NCBI RefSeq assembly: GCF_017654505.1
Contig: NC_054543.1
Location: forward strand, 26,290,747-26,354,746
DNA: 64,000 nucleotides
DNA from: Polyodon spathula
Lineage: Eukaryota > Chordata > Actinopteri > Acipenseriformes > Polyodontidae
Reading direction: 5' to 3'
The position numbers were made by a program, and so were the translations under genes. This document shows positions 56,833-64,000 of this stretch, piece by piece. Position 1 is the first letter of the stretch, and every line of letters begins with the position of its first letter. A model generated the notes under the pieces. The model was not told the DNA's origin. It did not search any database and worked only from the letters and a program-made list of their open reading frames with translations.

Positions 56833-57985
56833 TGCACATCTGGACACTACAATTTTTGTCCATTCTTCTTTGCAAAATTGCTCAAGCTCCGTCAAGTTGG
56901 ATGGGGACCTTTGGTGAACAGCAATTTTCAACTCTTTCCACATATTCTCAATTGGATTGAGGTTGGGGCTTTTGACTGGGCCACTCCAAGACATTGACTT
57001 TTTAATTTTTAAGCCACTCCAGTGTGGCTTTGACTGTGTTTGGGGTCATTGTCCTCACTGTCAAGTCCCAGGTCTCTTGCAGACATCAGCAGGTTTTCCT
57101 CCAGGATTTTTCTGCATCCATTGTGCCCTCTATCTTCACGAGCTTTCTAGCATGATGCTGGCACCACCATGGTTCAAGGTAGGGTTGGTGTTCTCAGGAT
57201 GATGTGCGGTGTTAGGCTTGCGCCAAACATAGCGCTTAGCATTGAGGCCAAAAACCTCTATTTTGATCTCATCAGTCTATAGAATCTTCTTCCACTTGGT
57301 CTCAGAGTCTCCCACATGCCTTCTGGCAAACTCAAGCTGAGATTTGATGTGAGTGTTTTTCAACAATGGCTTTCTTTTTGCAACTCTCCCATAAATGCCA
57401 GTTTTGTGAAGCACCCTGGCTATTGTTGCCGTATGCACAGTCTCCCCCAGCTCAGCCGTGGAAGACTGTAACTCCTTTAGCGTTGCCATAGGGCTCTTGG
57501 CGGCCTCCCTGACTAGTGCCCTTCTCGCCCGGATACTCAGTTTTTGAGGATGGCCTGTTCTAGACAGATTCACAGTTGCGCTATGTTCTCTCCATTTCTT
57601 AATAATGGACTTTACTGTGCTCCGGAGGATATTCAATGCCTTGGAAATGTTATTATATCCTACCCCTGATTGGTGCTTTTGAAGAACTTTATTCCGGATT
57701 TGCTTTGAATGTTCCTTCCTCTTCATGACGTAGTTTTTGTTATGAAATGTACTCACCAACTGTGGGACCTCCCAGAGAGAGGTGTATTTCACCTGAAATC
57801 ATGTGAAACACCTTAATTGCACACAGCTGTGCAATTAATTCAACTAATTATGTGACTTCTAAAGACAATTGGTTGCACCAGAGCTTATTTAAGTGTGTCA
57901 TAGCAAAGGGGGTGAATACTTATGCAATCAATTATTTTCTGTTTTATATTTGTAATTAATTTAGAACAATTTGTAAATTTTATTT
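56833..57985 (-). mobile_element. Tc1/mariner transposon nested in DIRS, both TIRs missing
   Basis: A minus-strand Tc1 transposase. The best start is MKRKEHSKQIRN near 57726, giving the N-terminal helix-turn-helix, the GHPQKLS linker and the beginning of the catalytic part (frame 57277-57726). The remainder, to about 56835, is present as degraded sequence (for example the AATTGGATTGAGGTTGGGGC block). The outer inverted repeats are not visible at either side, so it was trimmed before or after insertion. Confidence 0.78.
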
Positions 57986-57989
57986 TTCA

Positions 57990-58460
57990 CTGCTCCATTT
58001 TTGCAGAAGCCAGGGTGAAAGTTATACTTCGCACCAAACCTGGTTTTCTGACTAAAACCATCTTGGCATTCCATATTAACCAGACAGTGGAACTTGAAGC
58101 TTTTCATCTGCCTCCTTTTCAATCTGACAGAGTGGCAGCTCCATACGCTTTGTCCAGTGCGGGCACTAGTGTATTAACTGGAGAGATCTGGAGGCAGTCG
58201 GAACAGTTTTTTTGTCTGTTATGGGGCTGTCCCATGGAAAAATCTGTCTAAACAGGCTGTCAAGATAGACTACAGACACAGTTAAGACTGCATATGAGCG
58301 AGCCAACTTGTCCCCTCCAGAAAAGTTCATTGCCCATTCTGCCAGGGGCATGATAACTTCATGGGTATTGTTCCAGGACGCATCTGTCAGGGACATTTGA
58401 GATGCAGCATTGTTGACTACTCCCCATATTTTTACATGGGTCTATTGGCTGAATGTCATG
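57990..58460 (+). pseudogene. DIRS tyrosine recombinase relic
   Basis: Blocks in order: RVKVILRTKPGFLTKTI, ELEAFHLPPF, SEQFFCLLWGCP, then in other frames TAYERANLSPPEKF, IAHSARGMITSWVLFQDASV and a last piece resembling the D-I-x-x-A-A-x-x-x-x-P-H-x-F ending. The HSARG segment corresponds to the catalytic H-x-x-R. Several stops and shifts make it inactive. It is the same family type as the relic at 960-1179. Confidence 0.68.
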
Positions 58461-58710
58461 GATCCACAAAACTCTGGTTTTGGAACAAGAGTGTTAAGGT
58501 TGGTCTCGAGCGCGACCCTTGCATCATAACCATAGAGGGGAGTTCTCCCTCAATTTTTTAGCCCTAGTTACTTCTACTGGAGTTCCTCATGGCAACATGC
58601 AAGGTGGCCATTGGCTTAGCCTTGCAGCATTCCAGTTGGTCTGCAATATTGCCTTGCGACAGCTTTGGTATTCATACCCATAAGGTAAAGGTTACATTTT
58701 GTAACGTTAG

Positions 58711-58980
58711 GTTACTATCATAACCCTAGTTCCCTGAAATAGGAATGTACTCATTAACCATCAAGATTGCTGCCTTCATTATTGCAGCAAGTCTTGAAGG
58801 AAAAATGAGGACGATGTTAGTGTCAGCAGCCTTTTTATGCCCTTGGGGCAGGCAAGACTGCATCACTGGCACTACGTACAGCTTTGATATTTCTATTCAG
58901 GTTGGACGGTATTAGAGGATTAATACTCATGAGGTAATGGTTACATTTCTATTTCAGGGAACCAGGGTTATGATAATAAC
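58711..58980. repeat. DIRS terminal inverted repeats
   Basis: GTTACTATCATAACCCTAGT at 58711, continuing TCCCTGAAATAGGAATGTA, is matched in complement by TACATTTCTATTTCAGGGAA and the following bases up to 58980. About 38 of 42 positions agree. The arms are 189 bp apart. Confidence 0.85.
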
Positions 58981-59155
58981 TTAATGATATCTAGGATGGA
59001 TAAGAGCATCACAAATTACTGTGTCAATATTCCTGTTTGGATTTCATAAAAAACACTGAAGAGAAATAAAATATTTAATGTAAATACATTTAAGTTATTG
59101 CTGTATTTTATGTTACATGTACAGTGTGGACTGAGCAGTTAGTAGGCCTTGCCTT

Positions 59156-59582
59156 GGGATTTATGAGAGGTAAGCAAGCATCACTTAAATCTCTACATGA
59201 ACTTTTAGTGAACACTTCTCCCATATTCCTCAAAGCACCCTATTGTCAGAAACGCTTCAAGCAGTAAACAGGCAGCACCTAGGTGTATAGTACAGGAAAT
59301 TAAAATCTCAGAAGTGGTTTTGTGAGCTGGTCTTAAGGAGTGAGTTTATTGTATATACTAAATAATTAGGGATTTATGGGAGGTAAGCAAGCATCCCTTA
59401 AATCTCTACATGACCTTTTAGTGAACACTTCTCCCATATTCCTCAAAGCACCCTATTGTCAGAAACGCTTCAATCTATAAACAGGCAGCACCTAGGTGTA
59501 TAATACAGGAAATTAGAATCCCAGAAGTGGTTTTGAGAGCTGGTCTTAAGGAGTGAGTTTATTGTATATACTAAATAATTAG
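59156..59582. repeat. Tandem duplication, 213 bp x 2
   Basis: GGGATTTATGAGAGGTAAGC at 59156 recurs as GGGATTTATGGGAGGTAAGC at 59369, and both units run to AAATAATTAG. The two units differ at roughly a dozen positions. Confidence 0.92.
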
Positions 59583-59879
59583 TGAATTAATGAGTCAGAG
59601 TACTCCCCATATAATTTAGGAATAACGAAATAAGTAGACTGAGCTATACATGTTGTATTTCACACTTTATAGTTTTAAATATATCTAATGAACTGCTAAT
59701 TCAACTTCTTAAGGACACAGTAAGCATGTCGTACAGTGGAACGTCTCACATCCGGCCGTCCTGTAACCTCCCTGACCAATTAACCGCCCATGGTTAGTAC
59801 AGGTGTAATGGCATCAGCAGCATGTGCAATGTTTGTGATAGCAACAAAGAAAGTGTGTTTCTTTAACAATCTAACAAAA

Positions 59880-60183
59880 ATTGGAAATCCTCTCAAGTCT
59901 TGAGAAGGGAGACACTAGCAGATGATTTTGGAATAAGCAAAAGTACCATGACAGATATTAAAAGGCAGAACAAGAAAATCGTTTGTGAGATCAACAGAAT
60001 CATGCAGTGCTTGCAAACAGAGAAACATAATGTGAATTCTGAATTCTGTTCTGAATTTCCATTCCCAACTACTCAATTTCAGCAGAACAATAACTATCCG
60101 GAGTTGCAACTACTTTCCAAGAAGGCTGTGCAAGGAGTCACACAAAAATACTTTGATAAAACATTTATTTTATTACCTGTTTA
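59880..60183 (+). pseudogene. pogo/Tigger-like HTH fragment
   Basis: The frame reads RRETLADDFGISKSTMTDIKRQNKKIVCEI. The A-x-x-F-G-I-S-x-S-T-V/M-x-D-I-x-K/R pattern is that of the CENP-B N-terminal helix-turn-helix shared by pogo, Tigger and Jerky proteins. The downstream residues up to the TAA at 60183 show no DDE domain, so this is a fragment. Confidence 0.45.
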
Positions 60184-60738
60184 ATATCCTTTTTATTTAT
60201 GTATTTCTCTATTTTTGTTTCTCTTTTGATACATATTCTTCAAAGCTGATTTTCTGAAGTGAGGAGGGATAGCATATTAGTGTTGCAGAGGCTTCAGCGC
60301 TCAGTGCTTCACCAACGGGCTTCTGTGCACAATCTGATATAACTCTAATATGCTTCACACTCCAAAAAATCTTGTCAGAACAAACTTTCCAGTTGTATTT
60401 CAGTTCTGTCTATGATATTTGTTTGTTACCTCCTGAATAGTATAATATTCACTTGCGCTTTTGGATACATTATGGAATCTTGCCAGCCACTTCCTGGAAA
60501 TGATTGCAAAATTGAAGGTATTTTTCCTTGCATAAATAAAACATAAAAAAGCATCCGCAACTCACCGACATCAGCTGGCCTTCTGCAGGAAGCAGCAGTG
60601 GGATAAGGTAGCTGAATTAGGAAAAACAACTTCACTTCTCTAAACTTCTCGTTCTTTTTTCTTTGCATTTCTGTACCTCCTGTTTTTCTGCCTCTCATCC
60701 CCCTATCCTTGCGCTCTGTTCTGCCCCCTCCCACCCAG

Positions 60739-60846
60739 CCTGAGCAGGCCCCTCCTGCTGTCGTGGAGCCGGTTGAGGAGGAGAATGGGGGTAACAGAGC
60801 CTCTGTTCAGCACTGCGATGACAGTGCCCCTGTCGACAGAGATTGA
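60739..60846 (+). CDS. Possible terminal exon of an unidentified gene
   Basis: A very strong acceptor (long pyrimidine tract ending CCCCCTCCCACCCAG at 60738) is followed by 35 codons and a TGA (60844-60846). The phase-0 reading is rich in Pro, Glu and Val (PEQAPPAVVEPVEEENGG...). I do not recognise the protein. Base composition is much higher in G+C than its surroundings, as in the other real exons here. BIN1 lies near ERCC3 in mammals and has similar acidic linker sequence, but the resemblance is too weak to name it. Another frame (open from 60773) is also possible. Confidence 0.32.
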   Translation, partial: PEQAPPAVVEPVEEENGGNRASVQHCDDSAPVDRD

Positions 60847-60999
60847 ATACAAGAATGTATGTGGAGAGACTCAATACCGAAGCAAGAATATACAAGGGAT
60901 GTATTCTGAGATTTTTGTGCAGCTCAGCATCCGTAGTGGTCTTATTTACTTGTACTCCAGGCCACAGGCTTGTGTTTGAATACACCTGACTTAAGGTTG

Positions 61000-63180
61000 G
61001 AGGGCTCAGCTTAGCTCAAGTGGACATCATTCCAAATCACTTGGACTACAGTACTGCATGTTTATGATCCACCAATATGGTCCTTAATCTCCTTATTTAT
61101 TTATTTATTTATTGTAAATCAAATAGTTGGTGTTCTTTTATATCTGTCTCACACCTACATGTTTTGATGTAGTTTGCAATCTGCTTATCAAATGATGATT
61201 CAAACTGGAGATGGAAAGGTTTAAATAAAAGGATTATCGGTGCATCAATCCTCCTCAAATAGAACCTTCATACTTGGGGCCTGCTTTTGCCTCGCTCTTT
61301 GTGGTGCTACTAAGTGAATCTTCAGAAATTTTGAGGTAATAAAAAGTTAGTCCCACTCTTGCTGTTGAACAGGGTCATGTGGTATTCAATTAAAATGTTT
61401 GGATTTTCTTCAAAATTGCCTTAATTTTGAAATGTGAGTTTGCTCTAGAAGAACTGAGTGGAACTTAACTGTGCAACTCACGGCTCTTGAACCATACAGA
61501 CTGCAATTGGACATGTCGTATACTGTTTAAGACGCTGGACAATCTGTAGTTTTTTGGTTATGTTTTGTACTATATATTTTTGATTGACCGTCGACATATC
61601 TCTTAGATAAAAAAGGTTGTACAGCTTTAGGTTATAAATAATCGCCACTGGGGCCCTAGGGTTGGTTTCTCAGTCCCACTGTGCTTCTCTGGGGTGGAGG
61701 CAGGTATCTAGGCTGACGTACTCTGAAAAGTGAACTGATGTTAGACCATGCTCAGTATTAGGCACCACAGTCAAACCATGTTTGAATACACATTTCCATT
61801 GTCCCACATTGAGTTGTTATCCAGTCTTTTTTCCCATGAAACACTCCTGGTGGCTTTACAGAATGTCTGGAATAGGATCTGGTTCTGGCTCCTATGCCGT
61901 GGCTGTACTGGAGTGTGCAGGTCCTGTCACTGTATTTAACCCCTCCTGATCCCCCCCCCAAACCACCACCCAAGACCCTGCTTCGATCAAATGATAACCA
62001 GAATCTGTCTCTCAGCCCGAAAAGGCACAACCGAGTACTGATTTTGCTGCTGCTGCCGCCAGAAATTGTAACTTGTACGCAGGCAACAGTTATTTTATTT
62101 TACACAATGCAAAAATTATTAAAACCAACTAACAAGGCAAACCAACAGTCAATCAAAACTACTCAAACAAACAAAATCACAAAAAGAAAACCCAAAAAGA
62201 ATAAACTAAAAAAACACACAAAATACCACAAAGTTATTACAATAACTAGACAAGCTATACAGTAAGATCGCACAGTCCAGACATCAAAATGGAAGTTACC
62301 AGGCAAAGACTGTTTAGAAACAGTTTGTGGTCAGTTTGTTGTCTTGTTCTGTAAAGCAGGGATCCCAATCCCTGTGAATAGATTCCAGACACGTCAGAAT
62401 CCAAAAGGTCTTCTCTGTGCAAACTTGCACTAGACTAACAAATAAAACAAAACAGGCCATCAATCTTTCTTAAAAAGAACAAAAGCCCAGTCAAATGCCA
62501 TTTAAAAGCTAAATTAAACGAACAAAATCATTTTCAAAGTGTATTCAGACAAGCCTAAAATGTTCGAACCAGGATAGATAACTTAACAGCAATCAAAGAG
62601 TTTACTCACTACAGCAACAATTTAATAAATATATTAAGGATAGCAGCAAATTAATAAGCATATTAAGACTTCAGCGGTACATCAAGAGATATATTAAGAC
62701 TTCAACAGTACATCAATAAATATAGTAAAAAAAAACTACGACAGCATCAGGACCAGAGTATAAAATCAGGTACAGAGATAAGTACACAGCACACTAGAAA
62801 CAAATGCGGTGGATGCCCAAAATACTAATTCACAGTGGTCTTCTTTCTCAGTGTTTTTCAGTGGTGCAAAACACCAAAACAAAAATAAGAAAATGTAAAG
62901 CACTTAACTCTGCGGAAGAACTAGTTGACCCGCCCTTCCTGCAGTTCCGTGAAGCTAGCAAGAATAAGCAACAATAACATAATTACTTCTGGTTTTCAAA
63001 ACGTCTCAGCGCAGGCAAGGTATCAAAATAAAAGTCCCGTATTCAGCACAAAAATATAGTTTATATACACATAGAAAGTGGGGTTCAATGTAATGTAGAC
63101 ACACTGGGGGTACAGAAAATAAAGCTGCTTACTTAAGATTTATGTCACTGTAATAGCAACACTACTTTTTATGTCAGGTG
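61000..63180. other. No gene recognised
   Basis: Includes a (TTTA)n run near 61093, a C-rich segment near 61950 and an approximately 40-bp degenerate repeat around 62630-62730 (ATATTAAGACTTCA units). No coding block is supported. Confidence 0.35.
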
Positions 63181-63373
63181 TCTAGTTAAAACAGCCATTT
63201 CCCTGGGTGCAGCCTTGCCATGGGTCATGTCCGTTGGTCAGTCCGGTTGTGAGGGGGGTTGGTGGCAGCCAGGGCACCTCAGGAGCATTCTCCCTTGGCC
63301 TTGATCTCCAGCTGGAGAACCGGTTACCCGTGGCCGGCGGTGGTCCCTTGCCGCAGGCTCTTCCTCTGCCTGC

Positions 63374-63628
63374 TCATTTGTTCTGGGATTGGGGGCGGCG
63401 TTCAGGCCCAGTTGTCCCTGCAGGCTGTGAGGGCCACCTTGGGCACTGGCGGTAGGCAGGATGGCACGACAATTTCAAAGCAACCTCTGTGGCCTTGTCA
63501 AAGCTCACATCAATGGTCGCTCCGAATGTCTGCCCTGGTGTAATAGGTGCACATAATAGCGCTACATTCTTGGTCACCATAACCTTGGCCTGGGTTAGCC
63601 AGAAGTGTCTGTGAGCGGATACCAGCAA
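63374..63628 (-). pseudogene. DIRS-like gag, C-terminal part, inverted
   Basis: The minus-strand frame reads HRHFWLTQAKVMVTKNVALL, CAPITPGQTFG and later CHPAYRQCPRW, followed by a basic, Gln/Pro-rich end. The W-L-x-Q-A...P-I-x-P-G-x-x-F-G pattern resembles the C-terminal region of DIRS gag proteins. It faces the N-terminal gag part on the other strand (63770-64000), so an inversion separates them. Confidence 0.42.
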
Positions 63629-63769
63629 TGCTAGAAACCTGTCTGATGCCTAGTTCCGAGACTGCCTCGGTTACTAGCGCACCGCCACCGGCAGGGTCAG
63701 TGCCCCTGCTTATGGGGCACGCGGTGGCATACCTGCAGGTCCCCTGGACAGCACAGACAGAGCCACGCC

Positions 63770-64000
63770 GTTCCGTCTTTCGACCACATGAACTGGTTCC
63801 CCAAGCTCAACCCTTTCCAGCTTTCCCTGATTTCATGGAGGAGGTGCATTCCTCTTGGAACCACCCAGCTGCAGCGCAGGCGCAATTGAGACCCAGTGAG
63901 GCTAGCAGAGAACTGTATGGGGCAGAGAAGCTAGGCCTGGCCAAGTTTCCCCCTGTGGACTCCACCATTGCAGCCTTGGTTAAGGCACCGCCGGTGGGAG
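63770..64000 (+). pseudogene. DIRS-like gag, N-terminal part, runs off the window
   Basis: The plus strand reads FPDFMEEVHSSWNHPA, GAEKLGLAKFPPVDSTI and AALVKAPPVG up to the window end. F-M-E-E-V-x-S-S-W and F-P-P-V-D-x-x-I-A-A-L-V are familiar from vertebrate DIRS gag. The frame is open from about 63700 to the edge, so the element probably continues to the right. Confidence 0.58.

Larger units (their letters stand above)
56380..58980 (+). mobile_element. DIRS-like retrotransposon, degraded, interrupted by Tc1
   Basis: The order on the plus strand is an RNase H fragment (about 56560-56832), a Tc1 insert (56833-57985), a tyrosine recombinase relic (57990-58460) and terminal inverted repeats (58711-58980). 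This is the domain order of DIRS1-type elements. Frameshifts and stops occur throughout. The left limit is uncertain. Confidence 0.62.

Noticed and set aside
60695..60985. 96-codon minus-strand open frame
   Set aside because: It is the shadow of the GC-rich, splice-acceptor-bearing plus-strand segment and has no recognisable content of its own.

Overview
This window looks like nuclear DNA of a ray-finned fish. It is AT-rich, has vertebrate-type split genes with very long introns, and is packed with fish-type transposons (CR1, DIRS, Tc1, hAT, piggyBac, PIF/Harbinger, CACTA-like and a Gmr1-type Ty3/gypsy element). The CR1 sequences resemble those I associate with sturgeons and paddlefish, but that placement is an impression, not a proof. 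There are no prokaryotic features, CRISPR arrays or recognisable tRNA/rRNA genes.

Host genes. Two genes appear to lie head to head. On the minus strand is map3k2 (MEKK2): a coding exon at 3104-3222, a short exon at 3895-3967 that ends in ATGG and supplies the start codon, and a probable GC-rich non-coding first exon at 40630-40795. This leaves a first intron of about 36.7 kb, almost entirely transposon debris. On the plus strand is ercc3 (XPB helicase of TFIIH): a tiny first coding exon at 42252-42270 and a third exon at 44881-45115. That third exon carries a 2-nt deletion that breaks the frame, and no second exon is visible between them, where a CR1 copy sits. This ercc3 copy therefore looks decayed, unless the sequence contains errors. 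A possible terminal exon of an unknown gene is at 60739-60846.

Mobile DNA, left to right: a DIRS remnant with a 54-bp foldback (1.0-1.6 kb); a CACTA-like element with a spliced, broken transposase, itself invaded by a CR1 that is invaded by another CR1 (5.1-11.1 kb); Tc1 (14.7-15.8 kb); a ZBED-type hAT (18.1-21.2 kb); a Tc1 split by another TIR element (24.0-26.3 kb); a PIF/Harbinger element containing a hAT, abutted by a hAT MITE with target duplication (29.2-32.4 kb); a solo LTR with TSD (32.9-34.1 kb); a 4.4-kb long-TIR element carrying a piggyBac MITE and a hAT relic (35.0-39.4 kb); a foldback derivative of the CACTA-like family (41.2-41.7 kb); CR1 (43.0-44.6 kb); a full-length, very young Ty3/gypsy retrotransposon with integrase encoded before reverse transcriptase (46.66-52.57 kb); a SANT-domain fragment, a CR1 fragment and a second foldback derivative (53.9-55.1 kb); a DIRS element split by Tc1 (56.4-59.0 kb); a pogo-like HTH fragment (59.9 kb); and DIRS gag pieces in opposite orientations running off the right end.

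The strongest candidates for a second look are the Gmr1-type retrotransposon (two differences between its 734-bp LTRs, GTCCC target duplication), the CACTA-like family with its poorly characterised transposase and foldback derivatives, and the broken ercc3 copy.
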